Shown here: one piece after another, positions 15,917-24,560 of the stretch
Position numbering within the stretch: position 1 is the stretch's first letter
Layout of the letters: the number at the start of each line of letters is the position of its first letter
Position numbers and translations under genes: made by a program
Notes under the pieces: model-generated
The model's input: the letters and a program-made list of their open reading frames with translations, nothing else
Database searches by the model: none
What the model was told of the DNA's origin: nothing
Source of the DNA: Anaerolineae bacterium
GTDB taxonomy: Bacteria > Chloroflexota > Anaerolineae > Aggregatilineales > Phototrophicaceae
Direction: 5' to 3'
Assembly (NCBI GenBank): GCA_022843385.1
Contig: JALHNT010000007.1
Span: 82,240-146,239 of the forward strand
DNA length: 64,000 nt

Positions 15917-17026
15917 ATGAAGGTTGGAGTCATCGTGGCATTGCTGGGGTTGTTGAGCCTGGGCATGACGGTCATGGCGCAGTCGCCAGCGCTGGTCGAC
16001 TACGGAGTATGCACCTATGAAGCAGGACAGCCGGTTACACAGGCCTGTCTGGACAAGATGACTGCCGCGCCCAAGCCAGCGTTAGAGCCGGTGCCACTGG
16101 ATGGCACGACGCTGGGTAGTTACAGCTTCTGGCGGGTTGGGCCGAACGCCATCAATACTTATGACGGGCCGGGCGGCGGCGTGAGCGGCCAGATTCCCCA
16201 GGGTTTCAACCTGGTCAACGCAACCGACACCAGCAATCCGGACTGGCTGCAAATTCAGGGTGGGCAGTGGATTTCACGAGCCGACGCCCGCCTGATCGAA
16301 GCCTCGTTCTTCAGCGGGGTGCTGCTGCCGGAGGGCTGGGATCAGTCGTTCGCCTGGGTGCTGGATACGACGGGCATTTATGCATCGCTGCGCCCGGGTG
16401 AGGAAGGCTCTGCCGAAAGCGGTTATCTGACACGGCGCTATGACATGGTCAATATCTTCGCTGAAGCTTACGACAGCGAGGGTTGGCGCTGGTACATGAT
16501 TGGGCCGAATCAATGGCTGAAACAAACCTTCGTCGCCAAAGTGCAGCCGGCACCGCATCCGCCCGATATGGATGGTAACCCGATCAGCGGGCGCTGGATG
16601 GCGGCGGATCTGTATGAACAAACACTGATCGCCTATGAAGATGACAAACCAGTTTTCGCCACCCTGATCTCCACCGGCCTGGATGGAACGGAGACCGAAG
16701 AAGGTCTGTACCCGATCTGGGCGCGGGTCGCTACCGACCCGATGTCAGGATCCACCGGCGCGCCGAATGCTTACTCGCTGCAAACCGTCCCATGGGTGAT
16801 GTATTTCAACGAATCGGAAAGCCTGCATGGGACTTACTGGCATGACTTCTTCGGCTACCGGCGCAGCCGCGGTTGCGTCAACCTGAGCATTAGCGATGCC
16901 CGCTGGGTGTTCGATTGGACAGCGCAATCACAGCCGAATGCCAACGGCGAGGTGGTCAATTATGTCTATGTCTTCAGCTCCGGCGTCTACGGCGTTGCGC
17001 CGGGCAAGGCCGATGAGGTTGGCTAA
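15917..17026 (+). CDS. Secreted L,D-transpeptidase (YkuD family)
   Basis: The 369-residue product has a signal peptide (hydrophobic core VIVALLGLLSLGMTVMA, cut near residue 22). A middle region (about 65-215) is rich in aromatic and SH3-like segments. The YkuD catalytic domain is C-terminal (about 220-350). The domain motif is visible as ESLHGTYWH followed by SRGCVNLSISDARW with the catalytic cysteine at residue 320. L,D-transpeptidases form 3-3 peptide cross-links in peptidoglycan or attach proteins to it, outside the membrane. Many members have the motif S-x-GC; here it is R-G-C. The gene overlaps the oppositely oriented penicillin-acylase gene by four bases, tail to tail. Confidence 0.9.
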   Translation: MKVGVIVALLGLLSLGMTVMAQSPALVDYGVCTYEAGQPVTQACLDKMTAAPKPALEPVPLDGTTLGSYSFWRVGPNAINTYDGPGGGVSGQIPQGFNLVNATDTSNPDWLQIQGGQWISRADARLIEASFFSGVLLPEGWDQSFAWVLDTTGIYASLRPGEEGSAESGYLTRRYDMVNIFAEAYDSEGWRWYMIGPNQWLKQTFVAKVQPAPHPPDMDGNPISGRWMAADLYEQTLIAYEDDKPVFATLISTGLDGTETEEGLYPIWARVATDPMSGSTGAPNAYSLQTVPWVMYFNESESLHGTYWHDFFGYRRSRGCVNLSISDARWVFDWTAQSQPNANGEVVNYVYVFSSGVYGVAPGKADEVG

Positions 17027-19191
17027 CGCCTTAGCACCACGCGCTCAGCCAGATTGGCCTCGATGTCGGCGCGGGTCAGCCAGGCATCGCGCAGTTCCTT
17101 GCGGGCGAAGAGTTCCAGTTGATCGCCAAAGTGGGGCGAATTCGGCTGAGTGGCATTGCCATAACTGAGCAGGACTTTAGCCCGCACCGGATCGCTGAAT
17201 TCGATGACCGCCACATACGAGTCGCCTTGCGTCACGCGGAAGCGCAGATCGCTGTCCTGGGCGAAGCTGAGGGTGCGGAACGTCCCCAGCACATCATCAG
17301 CGCCGCTGGCTGGCAGATCATAGGCACCCACGCGCATGCGAAAGGCATCGCCATAAGCCACATCAATGCCCCCGCCCAGCAGCCGGATCGCTTCCAGTTG
17401 TTGGGCGACTGACTTCAACCCCTCGACCGCTGCGGTGGGATCGGCCAGACCGCGCGGCGTATTCAGCGGATCATCGATGTCCCAGGGGGTGGCGAAAGCC
17501 TCGAAACCGGCTGGACGGAGATAGCTGGCCGCCCAGGCGGTGAACAAGACCGCCCCGACGCTGTCAGGATCAGCATGACGATCCCAGTTTCGCAGCACCT
17601 CGGCGCTACGCTGGACCAGTTCGTCGTCGGACTGGGCAGCGGCGGCGATCAGATCATCCAGCACCCACCGCGTGAGTTCCATGAAGGTCGTCTGTTTTTT
17701 TGCGATCAGTTCATCGAAGGTGATCGACTCGTCTTCGTAGAGCAGCCGCATCGATTGCTGCGGACGCGGCCAGATCAGCGGGGGTGGAGCCATATAAGCC
17801 GGGTAATCTGCCGGGTTGAGCGCCAGCGGCAGCGTGGTCGTCCAGGGCGGCTCGTTGGCATTTTGCAGCCAACCGGAAGATGGATTGACGAGGCGCGGCA
17901 AATCCTCGAAGGGATGGAAAGCCGTCCAGAGATAGCGCGAGCTGTCGCCGGGGATGATGGCCGGGCGTGAATTGTCAATCGGGTCGGTGTTGTTCCAGAA
18001 GGCCCAGTCGCCGCCGGGGAGGATCGGCTTCTCCTCGTTATAGAAGTGCATGATGTTGCCAGCGCGATCGGCATACATGATGGTGAACATCGGGATGCGG
18101 ATGTTGCGGATGGCGGCGGTGAATTCATCGAAGGTGCGCGCCTTGCCCATCTCCCACCATTCGACGGCGGCTTCATAGGCGTGTTCACCGACGACGCGCA
18201 GCGCCAGCGCCAGGCCGTCCCGTTCGGCTACTACCGGTCCATGCACCGACTCTTTAATCAGCAGGGGCAGCGTCGTGAAACGGCCATCGGGCTGTCGCAC
18301 CCGGATTTCGGCGGTGCGCTGGATGAAGGGACGAACCGCGCCATCGTAGCGATAGCCACTCCCATCGGGCGTCAGCGCCAGTTGATAGACATCCCAGCCG
18401 TCGCGGGTGTTGTTGGTGTGCGTCCAGCCCAGATCCGGGTTGAAGGCGATGCCCAGGATCGGGTTGCCGACCAGCGCCGCGCCGTACAGGTTGACCTCTG
18501 GCGACACCAGATGGGCTTCCATCCACAGCCCCTCCCCCGACCAGGGTTGGTGCGGGTTGGCGACCAGCATGGCATGACCACTGGCGGAGCGCGCTGGAGC
18601 AATCGCCCAGGCATTCGAGCCATCCATCGGCAGCGGATCGATCTCACCGTTCTGCCAGCGCCGCGCCGCCGAGAAGCCGGGACGCGCCATGAAGCCATAA
18701 CGCAGCACACGCAGCCCGTGCGCCAGCACATCCACCGGCTCGATGGGCAGCACCTGTTCACGGTCATCAGCGATCTGGTCAAGGTTCGCCAGCGCGTACT
18801 GATTGAAACCGTCGGCAAAAGCTGTCAGATAACCGCGGAATTCGTCGCTCAGGGTGGCGAAGGCGCGTTGACTTTCGCCTTCCAGCCCGACCAGCTTAAC
18901 CACCCGGTCACTCTCAATGAAGTCAGCCCCCCAGTATTCGGCGGCTCGCCCGCGCGCCTGCCCGTACAGCCGCAGCAGCAGATCGGCGTGGTTATGCGCC
19001 TGGGCCCAGCCGAAGGCATGAAACATACCCTCATTGTCGGGGGCGAAGATGTGCGGCACACCCCAGACATCCCACAGGATTTCGGTCTCGGTGCTGGCTG
19101 GGGTCTGTGCATAAACAGGCTGGATGAGCAGGAGTGTGAGACACAGCAAAACCAACGCCACTGGCGTCCGACGAAGCAGGATAGGGTTCAT
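17023..19191 (-). CDS. Penicillin acylase (Ntn-hydrolase) family, secreted
   Basis: The 722-residue product has a signal peptide (VALVLLCLTLLLIQPVYA). The alpha region includes ILWDVWGVPHIFAPDNEGMF and GWAQAHNHADLLLRLYGQ, the usual start of penicillin-acylase proteins. The maturation site is DGSNAWAIAP; Ser192 would become the N-terminal nucleophile of the beta chain after self-cleavage. Downstream the beta chain has VANPHQPW, GWTHTNNTRDGWDVY and LLIKESVHGPVV. The family hydrolyses amide bonds in beta-lactams, acyl-homoserine lactones or other acylated compounds; the substrate cannot be told from sequence. GGAG lies eight bases before the ATG. It precedes a small gene on the same strand and ends overlapping the L,D-transpeptidase gene. 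Confidence 0.92.
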   Translation of the reverse strand: MNPILLRRTPVALVLLCLTLLLIQPVYAQTPASTETEILWDVWGVPHIFAPDNEGMFHAFGWAQAHNHADLLLRLYGQARGRAAEYWGADFIESDRVVKLVGLEGESQRAFATLSDEFRGYLTAFADGFNQYALANLDQIADDREQVLPIEPVDVLAHGLRVLRYGFMARPGFSAARRWQNGEIDPLPMDGSNAWAIAPARSASGHAMLVANPHQPWSGEGLWMEAHLVSPEVNLYGAALVGNPILGIAFNPDLGWTHTNNTRDGWDVYQLALTPDGSGYRYDGAVRPFIQRTAEIRVRQPDGRFTTLPLLIKESVHGPVVAERDGLALALRVVGEHAYEAAVEWWEMGKARTFDEFTAAIRNIRIPMFTIMYADRAGNIMHFYNEEKPILPGGDWAFWNNTDPIDNSRPAIIPGDSSRYLWTAFHPFEDLPRLVNPSSGWLQNANEPPWTTTLPLALNPADYPAYMAPPPLIWPRPQQSMRLLYEDESITFDELIAKKQTTFMELTRWVLDDLIAAAAQSDDELVQRSAEVLRNWDRHADPDSVGAVLFTAWAASYLRPAGFEAFATPWDIDDPLNTPRGLADPTAAVEGLKSVAQQLEAIRLLGGGIDVAYGDAFRMRVGAYDLPASGADDVLGTFRTLSFAQDSDLRFRVTQGDSYVAVIEFSDPVRAKVLLSYGNATQPNSPHFGDQLELFARKELRDAWLTRADIEANLAERVVLRR

Positions 19192-19214
19192 GGCTCAGGC
19201 TCCAGCGGGAGCAG

Positions 19215-19733
19215 TCAGCTCACCACATAACGTTCACGGAAGTCTTCATCGCTCATATTATACGGCTCACCCTGCGAACCAATACAGAGCCAGCGACCTT
19301 TAGGGACGATGATCGGTTCCGGGCTTTCGAGCGACTGCACATAGATGGGATAAGGCAGCAGCAGCGACCAGATGCCTTTCCATTTGTAAAAGGGCAGGCA
19401 GCCATTACGCATGAGGAATTGTTCCTGGGTGTTGGGTCGCCAATCCGGTTCATCCCAGCGCTTGTAGGTCTGGTTGAACAGGTCACGGCGCACCGGCCAG
19501 TGATCGTAATCATCCAGTTCGTCCTGCGTTTCATCACCCGGGGCATAGACGACCACATCGCCGGTCTTAGCCGTCAGCACTTCCAGCGTCACCTCGATAT
19601 TCATCGTCTGGGTCAGCAGCTTCGCCATCACCAGGCGCTTGACGGGCGCGTAGTAGTGAAAGCCAGCTCGCTCCAGTTCATCTTCCGACCAGGCTCGTTG
19701 TCGCAATACCCGATGTTCAGCCACTTTCACCAC
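19215..19733 (-). CDS. Conserved-type hypothetical protein with a 'GDVVV...PV...F..TY' motif
   Basis: I place the start at the GTG (19731-19733), which has GGAG eight bases upstream; this gives 172 residues beginning VVKVAEHRVLRQRAW. Longer frames run into the unrelated upstream gene. The sequence TAKTGDVVVYAPGDETQDE followed by HWPVRRDLFNQTYKRWDEP resembles a small domain often found in bacteria where 'PGDYVV...YPI..D.F..TYE' recurs, possibly binding a cofactor or modified amino acid. No signal peptide is present. It lies 23 bp upstream of the penicillin-acylase gene on the same strand and could be its operon partner, but no functional link is evident. Confidence 0.55.
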   Translation of the reverse strand: MVKVAEHRVLRQRAWSEDELERAGFHYYAPVKRLVMAKLLTQTMNIEVTLEVLTAKTGDVVVYAPGDETQDELDDYDHWPVRRDLFNQTYKRWDEPDWRPNTQEQFLMRNGCLPFYKWKGIWSLLLPYPIYVQSLESPEPIIVPKGRWLCIGSQGEPYNMSDEDFRERYVVS

Positions 19734-19797
19734 CGTTCGTGCTCCCGCTGCAACTCGTGCTACCTCTATTGTAGTGAAAAAACCAGGCTTGCACACC

Positions 19798-20193
19798 TTA
19801 ACGATTGGGGGTGTTAGGAGGATATTTAGAGTCCGATGGCGGGGGTACGACGGCTCGTGGCGTTCGCAGTGCCATGAAGGTCGCCAGGAGCAGACCAACT
19901 CCGGCCAACACTGAACCAATGACATCGAGGCCCCGCAGCGCCAGCACGCGCGACGAGAGAACCAGCAGCGCGCCAACCGTCATCATGACAGTTGCCAAAG
20001 TCAGGAAGGTGCGGCGTTTGATCCAGCGATAGATCGACCAGCCGGCAAACATGCCCACCGGGATAATCGTCAGCCACCAGGTTGCATTCACCGGTTGGGG
20101 AGCAGCCGGTGCAGCCGTCCAGGCGATCCAGGCCACGGCAAATACACCCAGCGCCAGCAAGGCATAGAAAGCGACGGCCAGTCCCCGGGTCAT
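19798..20193 (-). CDS. Small membrane protein, third gene of a kinase operon
   Basis: The start is the ATG at 20191-20193, whose ATGA overlaps the stop codon of the zinc-ribbon gene; an ATG four codons earlier is also possible. The 131-residue product has four predicted hydrophobic helices at about 6-26, 38-56, 64-82 and 88-108, and a polar tail rich in proline and serine. No known family is recognised. The four-base overlap implies translational coupling with the zinc-ribbon gene, which itself overlaps the nine-PAS kinase gene, so the three form one operon. Confidence 0.7.
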   Translation of the reverse strand: MTRGLAVAFYALLALGVFAVAWIAWTAAPAAPQPVNATWWLTIIPVGMFAGWSIYRWIKRRTFLTLATVMMTVGALLVLSSRVLALRGLDVIGSVLAGVGLLLATFMALRTPRAVVPPPSDSKYPPNTPNR

Positions 20194-20399
20194 AGCTCGC
20201 TGCAATCCCAGACGAAGCCGCAGCGTTCACAACGCACTTTACAGGCACGGCGAATGGTCGGGAAATTACAGGCCGGGCAAACGCTCGCCAGGGTATAGTT
20301 GGGCAGCGGGATCAGTGGCCGTTCACTGATCATCAGCGGGGCTACTTCCGCCTCAGCGGGTGGAGATGGTGGTTGCGGTTGGACTGCTTTTCTCATCAT
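20190..20399 (-). CDS. Small zinc-ribbon protein overlapping the kinase gene end
   Basis: From the ATG pair at 20394-20399 the product has 69-70 residues, with a proline-rich N terminus and a C-terminal zinc-ribbon: CPACNFPTIRRAC then CERCGFVWDC. The four cysteines in two CxxC knuckles about 14 residues apart should bind one zinc ion. The coding start overlaps the last 47 bases of the kinase gene in another frame. An internal ATG at 20331-20333 would give a shorter 48-residue form that keeps the whole ribbon. Such mini-ribbons usually mediate protein or nucleic-acid contacts; here the role is unknown. Confidence 0.6.
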   Translation of the reverse strand: MMRKAVQPQPPSPPAEAEVAPLMISERPLIPLPNYTLASVCPACNFPTIRRACKVRCERCGFVWDCSEL

Positions 20400-23300
20400 C
20401 CTTGCTCGTCTCGGGCGGGATCGATACAGTGACGGTTGTACCCTGTCCCACTTCGCTAACAATCTCGATTATACCACGCGCCGACTCGACTGCCTTCTGC
20501 ACAATGCTCAGGCCGATTCCCAGCCCTGGCACTTCGCCGATATTCTTGCCACGATAAAAGGGTTCGTAGATGCGTTCACGGTCTTCATCGGGAATGCCAA
20601 CACCATGATCGCTGACTACAAGGCGGATGGCCTGGTCAAGGTGTGCCACCTGAATGGTGACTGTGCTATCGAGTGGCGAGTATTTGAGGGCATTGCTGAG
20701 CAGGTTGACCAGGATCAGACGAATTAACTGTGGATTGGTCAACACGGCGCGGGTCTCGCCGCTGAAGCTCAACTGGACTTCGTGATTCAGCTTCAGGGTA
20801 TTGGTGACTTCGCTGACAATTTCCTGGCACAGCGCTTCGAGATCGCAGGGAGATGCGGCAAAGTCGCTGCTGAACATGATGCCGCGCACCACCAGTGACA
20901 TGTTATCCAGCATATCGGTGAACTGCTTGATCTGATTTTTGATCTGCTGCAAGCGGTCACGTCGCTGGGACTCGACCATACGATGTCCGTAATTTTCCAG
21001 CAGATCGGCTGAGGTCGAGATGATCGCCAGCGGCGTCCGCAGTTCATGCGAGAGGCGACGCATCATGCTGGTCTTCAGCTCGCTCAATTCCTGTTCTTTT
21101 TGCAGCGAGACCAGCAGCCGTTCCTGTTCGACCAGGGCTCGCTGCATCCAGCGCCGTTCGCTGATGTCGCGCGCGGTAAAGACGATGCCGTCAAACCGAC
21201 CGGCTTCATTCAACAGTACCCGCCGGGTAGCCTCCAGCCACACATAATAGCCGTCAGCATGGCGGAAGCGAAACTCGGAAATGTCAGTATTGGTCGACTC
21301 GGTCACCGAGAACAGGCGAGGCTGAAGCAGAGCAGCATCATCGGGATGGAGCATATCCAGGATCGGTTGATCGATCAGTTCCCCTGGTGAATAACCGAGC
21401 AAGGCGGTGTGTGATGGGCTGACGTAGATGTAACGCAGATCTTTATCCACCTGTGCCACCATGTCATGGATATTGTCCATCAGGTTGCGCAGTTGTTCTT
21501 CTTTCTGGCGCAGCGCCTCCTCGGCTTCCTTGCGCGCCTGGATGTTGCGCGTAATGGCAATGGCACGCGACGGGGTTCCGTCCAGCAGACGACTTAAAGT
21601 TTCGACCCAGACAAAAGAGCCATCCTTGCGGATGATACGGTATTCTGTGGCGACTTGTTGGCCGACTGTCAACCCAGTAGTCAACTGTTCCACCATTCCT
21701 CCGAGGTCATCCGGGGCAACCATGGAGAACGGTGAATTTCCTATCAATTCGGAAGGTTCATAGCCGGTCAATTGGGTGATCGATGGCGTGATAAAGGCGA
21801 CGGTTCCGCTTAGTTCATATAACCCGATCACGTCGCTGATCGAATCGGCCAGCAACCGGTATTGCTCTTCGCTGTGGCGCAGCGCATCCTCGACCGCCTT
21901 GCGCTCGGTGATATCCTGGACAGTGCCAAGCACCTGACGAGCACTGCCGTCGGGACGGGTCATGAAAATGACATTCTTACAGGCAAACCAGCGGTAGTGA
22001 CCATCGGCATGGCGCATGCGGTATTCGAATTCAAAAGCCTCTTCGGCATTGCCGATCCGAAAACGCTCTATCGCCGGTAGATAACCCGCCAGATCATCCG
22101 GATGCATGAGCGAGTAGTAGAAACCTGAGCCGGCCTGTTCGATGATATGGGGAGGATAGCCTAACTGATTGACGCGATTCTGGAAGACATCGCGATCCAG
22201 TTCGTAGTCGAAAATATAGATCTCCACCGGTATCGTCTCGGTGATACGCTTGAGCATGGTCTCACTGGCGCGGAGGGCTTCCTCGGCCCGTTTACGCTCG
22301 GTGATATCACGCGAGGCCGTGATCACGTGCGTGATCTCGCCGCCGGCATCGCGAATGGCGCGCACCGAACTTTCCATCCACACCAGTTGTCCGTCACAAT
22401 GCGTCGCGCGGAATTCGTAGCGGGTGGCATACGGTTCCTGCATGACCAGGGCATATTGCTGCTGCGAAAGCGCCACATCATCCGGGTGAACGAGCTGACC
22501 TGGGCGCATCGCCAATAGTTGGTCGACAGAATAACCCAACAGCCGTTCAGCAGAGGGGCTAATATAGATATTATTGCCGGAGACATCGCGCAGTGCGATC
22601 ATGTCATTGATGTTTTCGGCCAGCAGCCGGTAACGTTCTTCGCTCTGACGACGGAGCTGTTCCTGTTCCTTGCGAGCGCTGATATTGCGCGCCACCGAAA
22701 CCATCTGGCGGGGTTCGCCTTCTGCGCCCTCGGTCATGCGTACGGAGACTTCGATCCACACATAACTATCGTCCTTGCAGCGACAGCGGTATTCGACAGT
22801 GGCCGTAGGCTGAGTCTTCAGTTGGGCGGTCATATCCGCCACTACGCTCGGCAATTCGTCGGGGTGTATCAGAGCAAAAGCCGGCTTACCGATCAGATCT
22901 TCTGGTAACCAGCCGGTCACGCGGGTGATGGAAGGGCTGACATAGAGCAAGGTGCCATCCGGCTGATGCAGCCCAATGATGTCGGAGATGCTGTCGGCAA
23001 TCAGGCGATAGCGCGCCTCGCTCTCCCGTAGTGCCAGTTCGGCCCGCTTGCGCGCTTCAATATCGCGGATCGAGACGACCACCGATGATACGGCATCGCT
23101 CTCCTTGTCAACTATCGCCTGCCCCATCAATTCGAGCCAGATATAGCGGCCTGTCTGATGACGAAACAGGAATTCCAGATATTGTGGCTTGCGAGTTTCG
23201 AGGGCAGCCTGAATGCTTTGTCGGGCAATGCTAGTGTAATCGGCATGAAGATACTGGAAGGGCGATGCTCCCAACAACTCCAGGGGAGAATAACCGATGA

Positions 23301-24471
23301 GCCGCTGGCTGGCCGGTGAAGCATACTGAATGATGCCGTCAGGGCTGATCTGGAGGATGACATCCATGCTGTTGTCCATCAGCAGGCGCAGATGTTCACG
23401 GTTGGTCCGCAGCGCCTCCTCTGCCCGCTTGCGCACACTGACATCATGCATGGTGAGCGCCAGGAATTGCAGCTCGCCAGAATCCTCCTCGTAGAACAGC
23501 TCGGCATTCAGTTCGACCCAGATGTATTGACCGTTGGCATGGCGCAGTCGGAATTCGATGTAATGCGGGGGTCTTCCCTCCAGCACCCCTTGAAACTTCT
23601 TCTGCACGGTCGCCAGATCATCTGGATGAATGAGCGCAAAAGGAGATGTGCCAATCACGTCCTCAGCCGGATAACCGGCGACTTTCAGGACAGAGGGCGT
23701 CACATACTGCACAGTGCCATCCGTCCCCAGTTGGACGATGAGATCATTGCCATAGTCCGTGACCAGCGCCAGCCGTTCCTCATTCTGCTTGCGGTTGATC
23801 TCGGCCTGTTTCCAGGCATCGATGTCGCGAGCAACCGAGACTATCTGCAATTTCTGACTGGTCTCTTCATAGTGCTGCCCGACAATCGTTTCGAACCAGC
23901 GATATTCGCCCTGACGATTGCGAACACGAAGCTCGACCTGTGCCTGAGTGCGACTGGATAAGGCGGGTACAAGTGCTTCGATTAACCGTGGCAGGTCAGC
24001 CGGGTGGACTAATTCGCGTGAAGACAGCGCATATAACTCATCTCGCGTGTAGCCGATATGGCGTAGAACCGTGTCATTGGCATAGACAATGCGCTCCGTT
24101 TCATCGGTGATGACGATGAGTTCCGGGCCATATTCGACCAATGCTTCATACCGCTGGACGATTTCGGGAGGGACAGCCGATTGCTCCACCAGCGTCACAA
24201 GCTGCGCCGACTGCCCATGGAATGGGAATGCTGCGGTCGTCATCTGCACCCAACGTTCAACCGGGGTTTTCAGCCGAAGCGCCGCAGGCGATGCCGTGGC
24301 GCTTCGATCAATCCACTGGTTGAGCGACTGTCCGGCGCAGTCCATGCCAAACCATTCGCGCGCCAGTCGATTGGTGAAAAGGATGGTATTATCTGCGCTG
24401 ACGACCAGCAGCGGTGTCGCCACGGCGTCCAGCAGGGTGTCCTGAACCAGGGTATCGCTCACCATAGGCAT
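20353..24471 (-). CDS. Cytoplasmic histidine kinase with nine PAS domains
   Basis: From the ATG at 24469-24471 the protein has 1372 residues and no membrane helix; a GTG one codon upstream is also possible. Nine PAS/PAC units are visible: a divergent one at about 10-60, then units starting near residues 105, 232, 358, 485, 612, 740, 868 and 993. Each ends in a PAC motif such as VARDIDAWKQAE or ASRDITERKRAE. The kinase core has His1142 in SHELRTPLAIIS, NLLSNALKYSP near 1256, DHGVGIPDED, and GLGIGLSIVQKAVES. PAS repeats bind haem, flavin or small ligands or act as relays. Only units with FxxxxxHPDD-type ends (PFALIHPDDL and similar) look canonical. No response regulator is adjacent. Internal PAS similarity suggests expansion by duplication. 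Confidence 0.9.
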   Translation of the reverse strand: MPMVSDTLVQDTLLDAVATPLLVVSADNTILFTNRLAREWFGMDCAGQSLNQWIDRSATASPAALRLKTPVERWVQMTTAAFPFHGQSAQLVTLVEQSAVPPEIVQRYEALVEYGPELIVITDETERIVYANDTVLRHIGYTRDELYALSSRELVHPADLPRLIEALVPALSSRTQAQVELRVRNRQGEYRWFETIVGQHYEETSQKLQIVSVARDIDAWKQAEINRKQNEERLALVTDYGNDLIVQLGTDGTVQYVTPSVLKVAGYPAEDVIGTSPFALIHPDDLATVQKKFQGVLEGRPPHYIEFRLRHANGQYIWVELNAELFYEEDSGELQFLALTMHDVSVRKRAEEALRTNREHLRLLMDNSMDVILQISPDGIIQYASPASQRLIGYSPLELLGASPFQYLHADYTSIARQSIQAALETRKPQYLEFLFRHQTGRYIWLELMGQAIVDKESDAVSSVVVSIRDIEARKRAELALRESEARYRLIADSISDIIGLHQPDGTLLYVSPSITRVTGWLPEDLIGKPAFALIHPDELPSVVADMTAQLKTQPTATVEYRCRCKDDSYVWIEVSVRMTEGAEGEPRQMVSVARNISARKEQEQLRRQSEERYRLLAENINDMIALRDVSGNNIYISPSAERLLGYSVDQLLAMRPGQLVHPDDVALSQQQYALVMQEPYATRYEFRATHCDGQLVWMESSVRAIRDAGGEITHVITASRDITERKRAEEALRASETMLKRITETIPVEIYIFDYELDRDVFQNRVNQLGYPPHIIEQAGSGFYYSLMHPDDLAGYLPAIERFRIGNAEEAFEFEYRMRHADGHYRWFACKNVIFMTRPDGSARQVLGTVQDITERKAVEDALRHSEEQYRLLADSISDVIGLYELSGTVAFITPSITQLTGYEPSELIGNSPFSMVAPDDLGGMVEQLTTGLTVGQQVATEYRIIRKDGSFVWVETLSRLLDGTPSRAIAITRNIQARKEAEEALRQKEEQLRNLMDNIHDMVAQVDKDLRYIYVSPSHTALLGYSPGELIDQPILDMLHPDDAALLQPRLFSVTESTNTDISEFRFRHADGYYVWLEATRRVLLNEAGRFDGIVFTARDISERRWMQRALVEQERLLVSLQKEQELSELKTSMMRRLSHELRTPLAIISTSADLLENYGHRMVESQRRDRLQQIKNQIKQFTDMLDNMSLVVRGIMFSSDFAASPCDLEALCQEIVSEVTNTLKLNHEVQLSFSGETRAVLTNPQLIRLILVNLLSNALKYSPLDSTVTIQVAHLDQAIRLVVSDHGVGIPDEDRERIYEPFYRGKNIGEVPGLGIGLSIVQKAVESARGIIEIVSEVGQGTTVTVSIPPETSKDDEKSSPTATTISTR

Positions 24472-24560
24472 CACACTTTACACGACTCTGTTCATGAGTC
24501 AGTCTAGCATAACTTGTTAGGAGTATGTAAAAAGAATTCCCCTCACTTAATCAGGAGATT

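Noticed and set aside
18046..19230. Plus-strand frame of 394 codons inside the penicillin-acylase gene
   Set aside because: It is antisense to a protein with an intact SNAW nucleophile site and shows no family motif.
24471..24560. Operator candidate around GACTC/GAGTC near 24484-24500
   Set aside because: The arms have only five bases with a seven-base centre, which occurs often by chance.
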